Positions 1-9,650 are shown, counted from the first letter of the stretch. The stretch is 64,000 nucleotides of DNA from Nocardia higoensis (GCF_015477835.1 NZ_JADLQN010000001.1:1054001-1118000), one strand, 5' to 3'. The notes: generated by a model not told the origin, from the sequence alone. Translations and numbers: made by a program.

Positions 1-226
1 CGGCTTCCAGCGCATCGTGGTGGAACCGGCCTCGATCAGTGTCATCCGGTACACCCCGCACGCCCCCTACGTGTGGCGGATCAACGACACCGGCACCGAT
101 CTGGGCGCGCTGGCCGCGGTACGGGAACCGGCCCCCGACGCCGAGCGGGAGCATCCGTCCGGACCGGTGCCCGGCGGCGAGGTCGGCGGCACGGCGGGGA
201 CGGATAATGGGAATGCGCGGCGGTAG
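1..226 (+). CDS. Histidine phosphatase family protein, C-terminal end (partial)
   Basis: The window opens inside a reading frame (phase 2) that gives GFQRIVVEPASISVIRYT and ends at 226. This resembles the C-terminal part of the actinobacterial histidine phosphatase (MSMEG_4193 type), where a conserved strand with R-Y-T-P precedes a disordered tail. The tail here is rich in Gly, Pro, Arg and acidic residues. The catalytic RHG motif lies outside the window, so the family call rests on this short stretch and on the neighbours: a phosphatase of this type followed by DUF3090, SCO1664-like kinase and mshC is the usual actinobacterial order. Confidence 0.7.
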   Translation, partial: GFQRIVVEPASISVIRYTPHAPYVWRINDTGTDLGALAAVREPAPDAEREHPSGPVPGGEVGGTAGTDNGNARR

Positions 227-279
227 CGATCACCCGGCGTGGGTAGTCGATCAGAGACATCGATCTGGAGGAGGTGCTG

Positions 280-870
280 ATGGCACGAGCGATCCATGTA
301 TTTCGCACTCCTGATCGGTTCGTCGCCGGGACCGTCGGTGAGCCCGGTGATCGCGCGTTCTACCTCCAAGCCGTCGAACAGCCCCGCGTGGTGAGCGTGC
401 TGCTGGAGAAGCAGCAGGTCAAGGTGCTGGCCGACCGGATGGGTCTGCTGCTGGACGAGGTGGCGCGCCGGTTCGGCGCCGAGGTTCCCCCGCAGGCCGA
501 GGACGTCTCCGACACCGACCCGCTGGTGACCCCGATCGATGCCGAGTTCCGGGTCGGCACGATGGGTTTGGGCTGGGACGCCGACGCGGGCGCGGTGGTC
601 GTGGAATTGCTGGCGATCACCGAGACCGAGGTCGACGAGTCGGTGGTGCTCGACGACACCGAGGAAGGTCCCGACGCGGTGCGGGTGTTCCTGACCCCCG
701 AGCAGGCGCGGGAGTTCGCGTTGCGTTCGGCGAAGGTCATCGCCGCCGGACGCCCGCCGTGCCCGCTGTGCGGGGAACCGCTCTCGGCGCGTGGGCACAT
801 GTGCGTACGCACCAACGGCTACAAACGCGGTGAGATCTTCGGCGCCGCCGATGCCGAGGACGAGGAGTGA
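280..870 (+). CDS. DUF3090 family protein
   Basis: The protein is about 196 residues and matches the actinobacterial DUF3090 family in length and start (ARAIHVFRTPDRFVAGTVG). The frame is also open from a GTG at 274, but GGAGG at 267-271 lies 8 nt before the ATG at 280, so I chose the ATG. The C-terminus has a CPLCGEP knuckle with a further Cys (MCVRTNGYKR), suggesting a small metal-binding site. Function is not established. It sits 3 nt upstream of the SCO1664-type gene and is almost certainly cotranscribed with it and with the phosphatase upstream. Confidence 0.85.
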   Translation: MARAIHVFRTPDRFVAGTVGEPGDRAFYLQAVEQPRVVSVLLEKQQVKVLADRMGLLLDEVARRFGAEVPPQAEDVSDTDPLVTPIDAEFRVGTMGLGWDADAGAVVVELLAITETEVDESVVLDDTEEGPDAVRVFLTPEQAREFALRSAKVIAAGRPPCPLCGEPLSARGHMCVRTNGYKRGEIFGAADAEDEE

Positions 871-873
871 GCG

Positions 874-1698
874 GTGAGCGAGCCCGACCGGCTGCGCACC
901 GGTGAACTGAGCGTGATCGGCCGGATCAGCACTGCCAGCAACGTCACCCTGGTCTGCGAGATCGCCGCACCCGACCTCGACGACGTGTCCGCGCCGCTGC
1001 GGGTGGTGTACAAGCCGGTGCGCGGGGAACGCCCGCTGTGGGATTTCCCCGACGGCACCCTCGCGGGCAGGGAAGTCGCCTCCTATCTGATCTCCGAGGC
1101 GATCGGCTGGGGCGTCATCCCCGAAACGATCCTGCGCGAGGGCCCTTACGGGCCGGGCATGGTGCAACGCTGGGTGGAAGCGGCCGACCACCACACCGAC
1201 GTGAACCCCGGTCACCCCCCGCGGCTGGACCTGGTGGACCTGTGCCCACCGGCCGCGGTGCCCGACGGCTTCCGGGAAGTGCTGCGCGCGCTCGACGACA
1301 CCGGCGAGGAGGTCTCGCTCATCCACGCCGACGACCCGCGTCTGCACCGCGTCGCCGTGCTCGATGTCATCCTCAACAACGCCGACCGCAAGGGTGGGCA
1401 CGCGCTCGAGGGTGTCGACGGCCAGGTCTACGGTGTCGATCACGGCATCTGCCTGCACCGGGAACACAAGCTGCGCACGGTGTTGTGGGGGTGGGCGGGC
1501 GCCCCGATCGACACCGAACTGGTCGAGGACATCACCGCCTTCGCCCACACGCTGTCCGGGCCGCTGGCCGACGCGCTGGCCGAACACATCACCGACGCCG
1601 AGATCGACGCGCTGAGCCGACGCACCAGCGAACTGCTCGACCACCCGGTGATGCCGCGCCCGCGCACCGGACGCCCCATCCCCTGGCCGGCGTTCTGA
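874..1698 (+). CDS. SCO1664 family protein (phosphatidylinositol 3/4-kinase-like fold)
   Basis: A 274-residue protein with the kinase-like signature LNNADRKGGH around residues 166-175 and VDHGICLH near 188, corresponding to catalytic and metal-binding loops of PI3/4-kinase-like proteins. The family is known as SCO1664 after Streptomyces; its substrate is unknown. GTG start is supported by GAGGAG at 862-867, inside the end of the DUF3090 gene. The conserved pairing with DUF3090 and mshC suggests a common role, but the sequence does not show which. Confidence 0.85.
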   Translation: MSEPDRLRTGELSVIGRISTASNVTLVCEIAAPDLDDVSAPLRVVYKPVRGERPLWDFPDGTLAGREVASYLISEAIGWGVIPETILREGPYGPGMVQRWVEAADHHTDVNPGHPPRLDLVDLCPPAAVPDGFREVLRALDDTGEEVSLIHADDPRLHRVAVLDVILNNADRKGGHALEGVDGQVYGVDHGICLHREHKLRTVLWGWAGAPIDTELVEDITAFAHTLSGPLADALAEHITDAEIDALSRRTSELLDHPVMPRPRTGRPIPWPAF

Positions 1699-1953
1699 CC
1701 CCGCCGCTTCGCCGGCGGGCGGAACCGACGCCGGGCGCCGCGTCCTGAGGTCCGCGAGTGGCGTGGCTGGTCGCTGGGGCGGGTGCGAAGTTCCGGCGGC
1801 TGCTCTCTTCGGATCCGCCGGCGCGCAATCGTTGACCGTCGCCGAAGGTTTGCCGGTCACGGCAGGTGGCGGCCCTCACATCAGCGGGGCTGGGGCGTCG
1901 GCAGCGACGGGGTGTGCGGCGGTGCCGCTGTCACGACATCTACTCTCGACATC

Positions 1954-3192
1954 ATGCAGTCCTGGTCCGATACCGCCCTACCGACCGTTCCCGGAGCAGG
2001 GCCGCCGTTGCGTTTGTACGACACCGCCGACCGTCAGGTGCGTCCGCTGGCGCCCGCGGCGACGGCCACCATGTACGTCTGCGGCATCACGCCCTACGAC
2101 GCCACCCATCTCGGTCACGCCGCCACCTACCTGACCTTCGACATCATCAACCGGGTGCTGCGCGACAACGGCCACGACGTGCACTACGTGCAGAACATCA
2201 CCGATGTCGACGACCCGCTGTTCGAACGCGCCGAACGCGATGGCGTGGACTGGCGTGACCTGGGCGACCGCGAGATCGAACTGTTCCGTACCGACATGTC
2301 CGCGCTGCGGGTGCTGCCGCCGCGTGATTACGTGGGCGCGATCGAATCCGTCGACGAGGTCGTGGAATTCGTGCAGAAGTTGCTCGCCAACGGCGCCGCC
2401 TACACCGTCGAGGACCCCGAGTTCCCCGACATCTACTTCCGCGTCGACGCCACCGAACAGTTCGGCTACGAATCCGGTTACGACCACGAGACCATGCTGC
2501 GGTTGTTCGCCGAACGCGGCGGCGACCCCGACCGCGCGGGCAAGCACGACCCGCTGGACGCGCTGCTGTGGCGCGCCGCCCGCCCGGGCGAACCATCCTG
2601 GCCCGCCCCGTTCGGTCCCGGCCGCCCCGGCTGGCACATCGAGTGTTCGGCGATCGCGATGAACCGGCTCGGCCCGCAGCTCGACATCCAGGGCGGCGGC
2701 AGCGATCTGATCTTCCCGCACCACGAATTCTCCGCCGCGCACGCCGAATCGGTGGTCGCCGGACGCCGTTTCGCCCGCCACTACGTGCACGCCGGACTGA
2801 TCGGCCTGGACGGCGAGAAGATGTCGAAGTCCAAGGGCAATCTGGTGCTGGTGTCGAAACTGCGCGAAGCCGGGGTGGATCCGGCCGCGATCCGGTTGGG
2901 CCTGCTGGCCGGACACTATCGCCAGGACCGCATGTGGACCGACGCGATCCTCGACCAGGCCCTGCTGCGCCTGGCTCGCTGGCGGCATGCCGCCGCTCTG
3001 GCCTCCGGTCCGTCCGCCGAGGACACGATCGCCCGGTTGCGTCAGCATCTGGCCGACGACCTGGACACTCCCAAAGCACTCGCGGCGGTCGACAACTGGG
3101 TGCACGACGCCACCGAGTACGGCGGCTCGGACACCGCCGCGCCCGCCGCGCTCGCGGCCGCGGTCGACGCGCTGCTCGGCGTGGATCTGTGA
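1954..3192 (+). CDS. mshC: Mycothiol cysteine ligase MshC
   Basis: L-cysteine:1D-myo-inositol 2-amino-2-deoxy-alpha-D-glucopyranoside ligase, the ATP-dependent step that adds cysteine during mycothiol synthesis. It is a class I cysteinyl-tRNA synthetase-like enzyme: HIGH-type motif HLGH at residues 52-55, zinc/cysteine-binding Cys43 and Cys231, and KMSKS at 289-293 within [10 protein letters not shown]. It lacks the long anticodon-binding region of CysS. I chose the ATG at 1954, which gives 412 residues, the usual MshC length; the frame is open further upstream (to 1783) but that extension is low-complexity and unlike the family. Presence of mshC implies a mycothiol-based redox buffer. Confidence 0.96.
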   Translation: MQSWSDTALPTVPGAGPPLRLYDTADRQVRPLAPAATATMYVCGITPYDATHLGHAATYLTFDIINRVLRDNGHDVHYVQNITDVDDPLFERAERDGVDWRDLGDREIELFRTDMSALRVLPPRDYVGAIESVDEVVEFVQKLLANGAAYTVEDPEFPDIYFRVDATEQFGYESGYDHETMLRLFAERGGDPDRAGKHDPLDALLWRAARPGEPSWPAPFGPGRPGWHIECSAIAMNRLGPQLDIQGGGSDLIFPHHEFSAAHAESVVAGRRFARHYVHAGLIGLDGEKMSKSKGNLVLVSKLREAGVDPAAIRLGLLAGHYRQDRMWTDAILDQALLRLARWRHAAALASGPSAEDTIARLRQHLADDLDTPKALAAVDNWVHDATEYGGSDTAAPAALAAAVDALLGVDL

Positions 3193-3330
3193 CCCTGGGA
3201 TCGGCGTGAATCCGTGTCCTGCGGTGGGCGTTGTCCGCGACCTCCGGCCGGGGGAGATCGCGCCCCCGGTCCGGGTCGAACTGGGCCCGACGGCTTGCTC
3301 GCGGGGGATCTCCCGTGATGTGGTGCTGAC

Positions 3331-4416
3331 GTGTGCAGCATCGATCCCCGTCATCTGATCGGACGCGCCGCCGCGCTCGGCGCCGGGCTGATGGCCGCGC
3401 CGCCACCGTTGGCGGCCGTGCAAGCGGGCTCGCCGCGCTGTGTGGCCGCACGGACCCGGTTCTTCGGCGCCGATGTCGTCGACCAGGTCACCGGCGCGGT
3501 GCGCACCGATCGGGTGGTGCTGTCGTGGGTGGGGTGTACCACCTACGCGGTCGCGATCGGTGGCGCGGTGCTGCTGTTGGACGCGTGGGTGCCGAGCCTG
3601 ACCAGTTCCGGTCACGTGCCCGCCACCGCGCAGGATCTGGCCGATCTGCGCCCGGAGGCGATCTTCATCGGCCACGGCCATTTCGATCACGCCGCCGACG
3701 CGGGCCCGATCGCCGCGGCGACCGGCGCCACGGTCTACGGCACCGCCGAGCACTGCGCGACGGTCCGCGCGCAGGTGCCCGGCGCCTGGTTCCCGACGGT
3801 GGGGCTCGGCGATGCCCGCACCCCGATCGGCCGTCGCGAGGACCGCACGGTCGGTCCGGTGCGTCTGACGGCGGTGCGCCATCTGCATTCCGCGCGCACG
3901 CCCACCGATCCGGCCACCGCCTCACCGCGCTTCTTCCCCCGCCCGGAGCTGGGCCCGATCCTGCGGCATCCGCCATCACTGTCGGATCTGCGCCGCACTC
4001 TGCCGCGCCTGTTCGACCGCGAGGGCGGGGTGCTGCTCTACCAGTTCCGTGTCCCCGGTTTCGCCCTCACCTGGCACGATTCCTCGGGCCCGCTGTGTGA
4101 GGCCGCGCCGCAGGTGCTCGATGTGCTGGCCCAACTACCGCCCACCGATGTGCACATCGGCGCCGTGCAGGGCTACAACCAGATCAGCAACGGCCTGCGC
4201 GACCCCCGCACCTACATCGAGGCCCTGTCCCCGACGGTGTTCGTGCCCACACACCACGACAACTGGCTGCCCGGCCTGACCGCCTCGGCCGCCACCTACG
4301 ACCGGCCGCTGACCGCCGAAATCGACCGCCTCAGCGGCCCGCTGCGCCCGCAAGTGCGCTCGCTGCACGACCCTCAGGACTATCTCGCACCGCACCGTCT
4401 GACGTTCTCGCTGTAA
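3331..4416 (+). CDS. MBL-fold (metallo-beta-lactamase-like) hydrolase
   Basis: A 361-residue protein with the metallo-beta-lactamase zinc motif GHGHFDHAADAG near residues 111-122 and a later THHDNW metal-ligand segment near 307. The N-terminus (about residues 8-31) is hydrophobic and small-residue rich (AALGAGLMAAPP), which looks like a secretion or membrane-anchor signal, without a twin-arginine motif. GTG start at 3331. The substrate cannot be read from sequence; relatives include UlaG-like lactonases and N-acyl-phosphatidylethanolamine hydrolases. Confidence 0.8.
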   Translation: MCSIDPRHLIGRAAALGAGLMAAPPPLAAVQAGSPRCVAARTRFFGADVVDQVTGAVRTDRVVLSWVGCTTYAVAIGGAVLLLDAWVPSLTSSGHVPATAQDLADLRPEAIFIGHGHFDHAADAGPIAAATGATVYGTAEHCATVRAQVPGAWFPTVGLGDARTPIGRREDRTVGPVRLTAVRHLHSARTPTDPATASPRFFPRPELGPILRHPPSLSDLRRTLPRLFDREGGVLLYQFRVPGFALTWHDSSGPLCEAAPQVLDVLAQLPPTDVHIGAVQGYNQISNGLRDPRTYIEALSPTVFVPTHHDNWLPGLTASAATYDRPLTAEIDRLSGPLRPQVRSLHDPQDYLAPHRLTFSL

Positions 4417-4481
4417 CCGGCGGGTCCGCCGCCGGATTGTTCCGCGCTGCCGGGTCGTTGTGGCTTAGGCGTAAGCCGCGA

Positions 4482-4510
4482 CACCGTGGGCGAACACAGC
4501 GCCCACGGTG
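4482..4510. terminator. Hairpin between convergent genes
   Basis: CACCGTGGGC (4482-4491) pairs perfectly with GCCCACGGTG (4501-4510), and one further G-C pair closes a 7-nt loop. A smaller perfect stem (GGCTTA / TAAGCC) lies at 4462-4477. The position between the MBL-fold gene and the convergent reductase gene fits a bidirectional terminator; no long T-tract is present, as is usual in high-GC actinomycetes. Confidence 0.65.
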
Positions 4511-4540
4511 GCCGGTGGCGGCGGGCGATACTGCGGGCGG

Positions 4541-5014
4541 TCAGACGGCGGTGAGGCGCACGAGCGGGTAGCGGCGATCGGATCTGCGCTGGTACTTCTC
4601 ATATCGCGGCTGCTCGCGCACGATGCGGCTCCACGCCCGGTCGTAGTCGGGGCCGTCGAGCCGGTGCGGGCGGACCGGGCGCGGTTGGGAGCCGCTGAAT
4701 TCGATCGCGGCGTCCTCTGGGTTGGCCATCAGGTTCGCGTACCTGTCGGGATGCCGGTCGCCGCCGCCGGAGGCGATGATCAGCCAGGAGTTCTCGCCGT
4801 CGGCGAACCAGGCCAGGGGGGATTCGCGATGGGCGCCGCTGCGGCGGCCGGTGGTGTGCAGGATGAGCACGTCCATGCCCATCATCCGTCCGCCCTTACG
4901 CCGCACGCGGGTGACGGTGCGGGCGTTGGTCGTGCGCTGGAACCACAGCGACAGCCGCCGCAGCGGCCCGGCGGCCCGTTCGTCGCCACTTGTCGTGCGC
5001 TGTTCTCCGGTCAT
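4541..5014 (-). CDS. Nitroreductase/quinone reductase family, deazaflavin-dependent (Ddn-like)
   Basis: A 157-residue protein of the Ddn/F420H2-dependent reductase family: a basic N-terminus, the core VLILHTTGRRSG (about 49-60), SWLIIASGGGDRHPDRY (about 75-91) and the LMANPEDAAIEF segment (about 94-105). Family members use reduced F420 to reduce quinones or nitro compounds and are typical of Corynebacteriales. It stands alone, convergent with the MBL-fold gene. ATG at 5014. Natural substrate unknown. Confidence 0.88.
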   Translation of the reverse strand: MTGEQRTTSGDERAAGPLRRLSLWFQRTTNARTVTRVRRKGGRMMGMDVLILHTTGRRSGAHRESPLAWFADGENSWLIIASGGGDRHPDRYANLMANPEDAAIEFSGSQPRPVRPHRLDGPDYDRAWSRIVREQPRYEKYQRRSDRRYPLVRLTAV

Positions 5015-5349
5015 GTCCGGCCACCTCCGGTCGTGTCGTGAATGCGTCCATCAATCCAGGTCACCGAGCGATGACCAGATACCCGACTTCTCGACGATCA
5101 CGCTAGAGCCGCCACCCGGCGCACGCTTCTCGATTCCTGACCGGTCCATCGCGTGTCGAGTCGCGGCTCGGGGCGCGCACGCTGTATCTGTTCGATTCCC
5201 GAGCCACACGGTCGCGCCGAAGCTCCGGCGGCGGCCCTCGGCGATCGACGCCGCCGGAGCGGCCACCACGATCCCGCCGGAGGGAAGTGCACCCATCTAC
5301 GCCGAGTACGCCGCACGGATTCCGCGGATACGGGAATATACTGCCGATC
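5015..5349. promoter_or_regulatory. Divergent intergenic region; TATACT -10 box for the modABC operon
   Basis: This 335-bp gap contains no convincing gene. TATACT at 5337-5342 lies 7 nt before the ATG of the helix-turn-helix/Mop gene at 5350 and no Shine-Dalgarno is seen there, so the operon mRNA is probably leaderless. I see no recognisable -35 element or ModE-type palindrome. Confidence 0.5.
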
Positions 5350-5757
5350 ATGTCGAATCTGCGGATCAGTGAGGTCGCCGAGCTCGTCGGAGTCAGCGAC
5401 GATACCGTGCGCCGTTGGATCGACCAGGGACGCCTGGCGGCGATCCAGCTCGATTCCGGCCGCAAAGGTGTCAGCGGCCGCGATCTGGCCGAGTTCCTGC
5501 GCGCGCACGCCGAGGCTCCGGCGGTGGGCGCGACGGTGGCGGCGTCGGCGCGCAACCGGATGCGCGGGATCGTGACCAGGGTGGTCAAGGACACGGTGAT
5601 GGCGCAGGTGGAGATGCAGGCGGGGCCGTTCCGGCTGGTGTCGCTGCTCAGCCGCGAATCGGTGGACGAACTCGGGCTGGAAGTCGGCAGCGTCGCGGTG
5701 GCATCGGTGAAGTCCACGCATGTCGTGGTGGAGATTCCGGAAGGGCTACGGGGATGA
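5350..5757 (+). CDS. Helix-turn-helix / Mop (TOBE) domain molybdate-responsive protein
   Basis: A 135-residue protein with an N-terminal excisionase/MerR-like helix-turn-helix (ISEVAELVGVSDDTVRRWI, residues 6-24) joined to a C-terminal Mop/TOBE domain (about 66-133: SARNRMRGIVTRVVKDTVMAQ) that binds molybdate or tungstate in this family. It is the first gene of the modABC operon, overlapping modA by four bases (ATGA). Likely a molybdate-binding regulator or storage protein of the operon; direct DNA binding is inferred from the helix-turn-helix. Confidence 0.88.
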   Translation: MSNLRISEVAELVGVSDDTVRRWIDQGRLAAIQLDSGRKGVSGRDLAEFLRAHAEAPAVGATVAASARNRMRGIVTRVVKDTVMAQVEMQAGPFRLVSLLSRESVDELGLEVGSVAVASVKSTHVVVEIPEGLRG

Positions 5758-6569
5758 GACTGTCGGCAGAAGCGGTCAGGGGGATGACGAAGGTACGTGG
5801 CGCGCGGCTCGTGACGGCGGTCGTGCTCGCCGGCGCGGTCCTGGTCGGCTGTGGCTCCGAGGCCGGCACCGAGTCCGGTGCCGGATCCGCGGTGTCGGGC
5901 GCGGTGACGGTGTTCGCGGCGGCGTCGCTGACGGAGGTGTTCACCGAACTGGGGCAGCGGTTCGAAGCCGCCAACCCCGGCGTGGACGTGGTGTTCAGCT
6001 TCGCGGGCAGCTCCGCGCTGGCCCAGCAGATCGCCGCGGGCGCTCCGGCGGATGTGTTCGCGTCGGCGGCCGAGAAGAACATGCGGCAGGTCCGCGACGG
6101 CGGGCAGGTCACCGCCGAACCGGTCGTATTCGTGCGCAACCGCCTCGAGATCGCCGTCCCCTCCGGAAATCCGGGCGATGTCACCGGCCTGCCCGATTTC
6201 GCCGAGCCGGACAAGAAGATAGCGTTGTGCGCCGAGCAGGTGCCCTGCGGTGTGGCCGCGGCGAAGGTGTTCGAGGCCGCGGGCATCACCCCCTCGCCCG
6301 ACACCCGCGAGCAGGACGTGAAGGCGGCTCTGACCAAGGTCACCCTCGGTGAGGTCGACGCGGCGCTGGTGTATCGCACCGATGTGCTGTCGGCGGCGGA
6401 GAAGGTCGACGGCATCGACTTCCCGGAATCCGCGGCGGCCGTCAACGACTATCCGATCACCCCGCTGGCCGACGCGCCGAATCCGGCCACAGCGGCGGCG
6501 TTTGTCGACTTCGTGACCTCCGAGCAGGCCGAACCGGTCTTCACCGCCGCGGGATTCGACCTCCCGTGA
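5754..6569 (+). CDS. modA: Molybdate ABC transporter substrate-binding lipoprotein ModA
   Basis: Binds molybdate (or tungstate) outside the membrane and delivers it to ModBC. Residues 17-33 form a lipoprotein signal with lipobox LVGC and acylated Cys33. The mature protein starts with VTVFAAASLTEVF, the classic ModA strand carrying oxyanion-binding Ser, followed by FAGSSALAQQIAAGAPADVFASA. The ATG at 5754 overlaps the preceding stop (ATGA), implying translational coupling; an internal ATG at 5784 is an alternative start that would still leave the signal peptide. 271 residues. Confidence 0.93.
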   Translation: MRLSAEAVRGMTKVRGARLVTAVVLAGAVLVGCGSEAGTESGAGSAVSGAVTVFAAASLTEVFTELGQRFEAANPGVDVVFSFAGSSALAQQIAAGAPADVFASAAEKNMRQVRDGGQVTAEPVVFVRNRLEIAVPSGNPGDVTGLPDFAEPDKKIALCAEQVPCGVAAAKVFEAAGITPSPDTREQDVKAALTKVTLGEVDAALVYRTDVLSAAEKVDGIDFPESAAAVNDYPITPLADAPNPATAAAFVDFVTSEQAEPVFTAAGFDLP

Positions 6570-7378
6570 CCACTGCGGCGCGACGACGGGCAGTGCGTGG
6601 GCGGCGCCCGCTGGTGCTGATGCTGCCCGCGGTCTGCGGACTGGCATTCCTGCTGATCCCGCTGCTCGGGCTGCTGTCGCGCGCCCCGTGGACGACGATG
6701 CCGGCCCGGCTGTTCAGCGCGGACGTCGGCCAGGCGCTGCGGCTTTCGTTGATCTGCGCGAGTGCGGCCACGGTGATCTGCCTGGTGCTGGGGATTCCGC
6801 TGGCATGGTTGCTGGCACGCGCGCAGGTGCCGGGGGGCGGGCTGATCCGCGCTCTGGTCACGGTGCCGCTGGTGTTGCCGCCGGTGGTCGGCGGCGTGGC
6901 GCTGCTGCTGGCTCTGGGCAGGCGCGGATTCATCGGCCGCTATCTCGACGAGTGGTTCGGGGTGTCGCTGCCGTTCACCACCGCCGGGGTGATCGTCGCC
7001 GAGGCGTTCGTGGCGATGCCGTTCCTGGTGATCTCCGTGGAGGGCGCGCTGCGAGCCGCCGATCCCCGGCTCGAGGAAGCCGCTGCGACGCTGGGGGCGG
7101 GCCGCTGGTACGCCTTCCGCCGGGTGACGCTGCCGTCGGTCATGCCGGGGGTGATCGCGGGAGCGGTGTTGTGCTGGGCGCGCGCGCTCGGCGAGTTCGG
7201 GGCGACCATCACCTTCGCGGGCAATTTCCCCGGCCGGACCACGACCATGCCACTGGCGGTCTACCTGGCCCTGGAGTCCGATCCCGAGGCCGCGATCGTG
7301 CTGAGCTTGGTGCTGCTGCTGGTGTCGGTCGCGGTGCTCGTCGCCCTGCGGGAACGCTGGATCCGGGGCGCGGCATGA
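6566..7378 (+). CDS. modB: Molybdate ABC transporter permease ModB
   Basis: A 270-residue inner-membrane permease with about five to six hydrophobic segments and the ABC permease EAA loop (EEAAATLGAGRWYAFRRVTLP, about 171-191) that contacts ModC. The GTG start overlaps the modA stop (GTGA). Family and context identify it as the channel of the ModABC importer. Confidence 0.93.
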   Translation: MTTAARRRAVRGRRPLVLMLPAVCGLAFLLIPLLGLLSRAPWTTMPARLFSADVGQALRLSLICASAATVICLVLGIPLAWLLARAQVPGGGLIRALVTVPLVLPPVVGGVALLLALGRRGFIGRYLDEWFGVSLPFTTAGVIVAEAFVAMPFLVISVEGALRAADPRLEEAAATLGAGRWYAFRRVTLPSVMPGVIAGAVLCWARALGEFGATITFAGNFPGRTTTMPLAVYLALESDPEAAIVLSLVLLLVSVAVLVALRERWIRGAA

Positions 7379-7406
7379 CCTCGCGGCATACCACGGCGGG
7401 TGCGCG

Positions 7407-8456
7407 ATGACCTTGACGGCCCGATTACAGGTCACCAGAGGCGAATTCGCTCTCGACCTGCCGCTGCGGGTCCACGCCGGTGAGGTGGTCGCCCTGCTCG
7501 GCCCCAACGGCGCGGGCAAATCCACCGCGTTGCGGGCGCTGGCCGGGCTGCTCGCGCTCACCGACGGCCACCTGCGGCTGGACGAGCACACCTGGGACGC
7601 GCCGCCTTCGGTGTTCGTGCCGCCCGAGCAACGGCGGGTCGGGATGGTGTTCCAGGACTATCTGCTCTTCGGACATCTCTCGGCGTCGGACAATGTCGCC
7701 TTCGGCCTGCGCGCGCGTGGGCTGCGGCGCGGCCCGGCGCGTGCCCGCGCGGCGGACTGGCTCGCACGCGTCGGGCTGACCGAGGTGGCCGACCGCAGGC
7801 CGGGGGCGCTGTCGGGTGGTCAGGCGCAGCGGGTCGCGCTCGCGCGCGCCCTGGTCACCGAGCCGCGGCTGCTGCTGCTGGACGAACCGCTGGCCGCGCT
7901 GGACGCCGCCACCCGCTTGCAGGTGCGCACCGATCTGGGACATCACCTGCGCGACTACCCCGGTCACACGGTGCTGGTGACCCACGACCCGCTCGACGCC
8001 ATGATCCTGGCCGACCGGCTGATCATCGTGGAGGACGGGCGGATCGTGCAGCAGGGCGCCCCGGCCGAGGTCGCCGCCTGCCCGCGGTCGGAGTACGTCG
8101 CTCATCTGATGGGGCTGAACCTGTATCGCGGCCGCGCCCGTGGCAGCGTGGTCGATCTCGACGGTGGCGGTCACCTCACCATCGCCGAGCCCGCCGAAGG
8201 CCCGGTGTATGTCACCTTCGCGCCGCACGCGGTGGGTTTGCATCAGCTGCGTCCGGCCGGCAGTCCACGCAACAGTTGGCCGGTCACCATCGCCGGGCTC
8301 GAACAGCACACCCACACCACCCGCGTCCGGCTCGACGGAACCCCTTCGGTGCTGGCCGACATCACCGCGGCCACCGTCGCCGAGCTGCGCCTGAGTCCTG
8401 GGCAGCAGATCTGGGCCGCGGTGAAAGCCACCGAAATCCGCTCCTATCCCGCCTGA
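7407..8456 (+). CDS. modC: Molybdate ABC transporter ATPase ModC
   Basis: 349-residue ATPase energising molybdate import. Walker A GPNGAGKST at residues 32-40, Q-loop Gln83, signature LSGGQ at 135-139 and Walker B LLLLDE at 155-160. The C-terminal part (about 285-349, beginning PVTIAGLEQ) is a TOBE domain that senses or binds oxyanion. It starts 28 nt after modB. The likely beneficiary in this window is the molybdopterin oxidoreductase at 23405-25621. Confidence 0.94.
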   Translation: MTLTARLQVTRGEFALDLPLRVHAGEVVALLGPNGAGKSTALRALAGLLALTDGHLRLDEHTWDAPPSVFVPPEQRRVGMVFQDYLLFGHLSASDNVAFGLRARGLRRGPARARAADWLARVGLTEVADRRPGALSGGQAQRVALARALVTEPRLLLLDEPLAALDAATRLQVRTDLGHHLRDYPGHTVLVTHDPLDAMILADRLIIVEDGRIVQQGAPAEVAACPRSEYVAHLMGLNLYRGRARGSVVDLDGGGHLTIAEPAEGPVYVTFAPHAVGLHQLRPAGSPRNSWPVTIAGLEQHTHTTRVRLDGTPSVLADITAATVAELRLSPGQQIWAAVKATEIRSYPA

Positions 8457-8616
8457 TCCACCGTCATGCGGGGGTCCTGACCGCACGCGGGTCGAAACGG
8501 GATGCGGTGCTACCTGACGGTCGGTCCGGAGACTCCTTAGCCGATGCCGTCGCGGGCGCCCACGGTCCCCTTCGTTCGTCTGCGCGCCGATCCGGTGTCG
8601 CCTACATTCGATTGCC

Positions 8617-9339
8617 ATGCAGACCATCGACCTGCCCGCCCCCGACGGCGCGATCGAAGCCGTCGTCGCCCGTCCCGAGGGCGAGGGCCCGTGGCCGGGT
8701 GTGGTGATCGTCCACGACGCCATCGAGTTCGGCGCCGACGTGCGCAAGCACGTCACCCTGCTCGCCGAGCACGGGTATCTGGCCATCGCGCCGAACCTGT
8801 TCTCCCGCGGCAAGGCTCGCTGCATGCGTTCGGTGATGCGCGCGCTGTGGTTCACCGGCGGGCGCAACGACGCCGAGGCGACTCCGGTGCGCGACATCCT
8901 CGCCGCTCGCGACCATCTGCTGGCCGACCCGCAGTGCACCGGCCGCACCGCCGTCATCGGTTTCTGCATGGGCGGCGGTTTCGCGCTGCTCACCGCGCCC
9001 CACGGTTTCGACGCCGCCGCCCCCTTCTACCCGGGTCTCTACGGCGATTTCCGTTCCCTGCTCGACGGCGCCTGCCCGATCGTCGCCAGCTACGCCGGGC
9101 TGGACCCTTCGCTGATCGGCGCCGCGGCCAAGCTGCGACGGTCCCTGGTCGATCTCGGTGTCCCGCACGACATCAAGACCTACCCGCGCGTCACCCACGG
9201 TTTCGCGAACACCTTCGCCGCCGAACCGCTGCTGCGCGTCACCGGTCTGGGCTACAACGAGGCCGCCACGGCCGACGCGTGGCAGCGCATCTTCGCCTTC
9301 TTCGACCAGCACCTCACCGAAATGCCCGCCGCCGACTGA
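8617..9339 (+). CDS. Dienelactone hydrolase family protein
   Basis: A 240-residue alpha/beta hydrolase of the dienelactone hydrolase family. The nucleophile is Cys117 in GFCMGG, with likely Asp163 and His194 (THGFANTF) completing the triad. No aromatic ring-cleavage genes flank it, so its substrate is open; many cytosolic members are generic hydrolases. ATG at 8617, no obvious ribosome binding site. Confidence 0.88.
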   Translation: MQTIDLPAPDGAIEAVVARPEGEGPWPGVVIVHDAIEFGADVRKHVTLLAEHGYLAIAPNLFSRGKARCMRSVMRALWFTGGRNDAEATPVRDILAARDHLLADPQCTGRTAVIGFCMGGGFALLTAPHGFDAAAPFYPGLYGDFRSLLDGACPIVASYAGLDPSLIGAAAKLRRSLVDLGVPHDIKTYPRVTHGFANTFAAEPLLRVTGLGYNEAATADAWQRIFAFFDQHLTEMPAAD

Positions 9340-9548
9340 GCAAACCGGCGGCGCCGTCCGATTCACGCGTCGGCCCACACATCGGACCTGGTGACGGACG
9401 CAGGAAAGTTCGACGGCGCGAAGCATGTGTTCACCGGCCCGGACGTGGGCGTGTGATGGCGGGGCAAAGCGGCTTGTTCTGTCGATCAACTGTCGTCGGC
9501 GGGGCTGGGCGGCGGGGCTCACATCGTCGGCAGTGGACAGAGTGCGGG

Positions 9549-9564
9549 ATACCCCCTAGGGTAT
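9549..9564. promoter_or_regulatory. Operator site 1, ATACCCCC-TA-GGGTAT
   Basis: ATACCCCCTAGGGTAT, a G/C-tract pseudo-palindrome of the kind bound by CsoR/CstR-family tetramers. The repressor gene lies at 12241-12510. Confidence 0.75.
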
Positions 9565-9568
9565 GTTC

Positions 9569-9584
9569 GTACCCCCTAGGGTAT
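9569..9584. promoter_or_regulatory. Operator site 2, GTACCCCC-TA-GGGTAT
   Basis: GTACCCCCTAGGGTAT differs from site 1 by one base and is exactly 20 bp away, on the same helical face. Confidence 0.75.
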
Positions 9585-9650
9585 GCCGGGCGACAGAAAC
9601 TGCCGGGCGGTCGATCCGCGTCCGCGTGAGCACCGGCACGTCGAACTCGT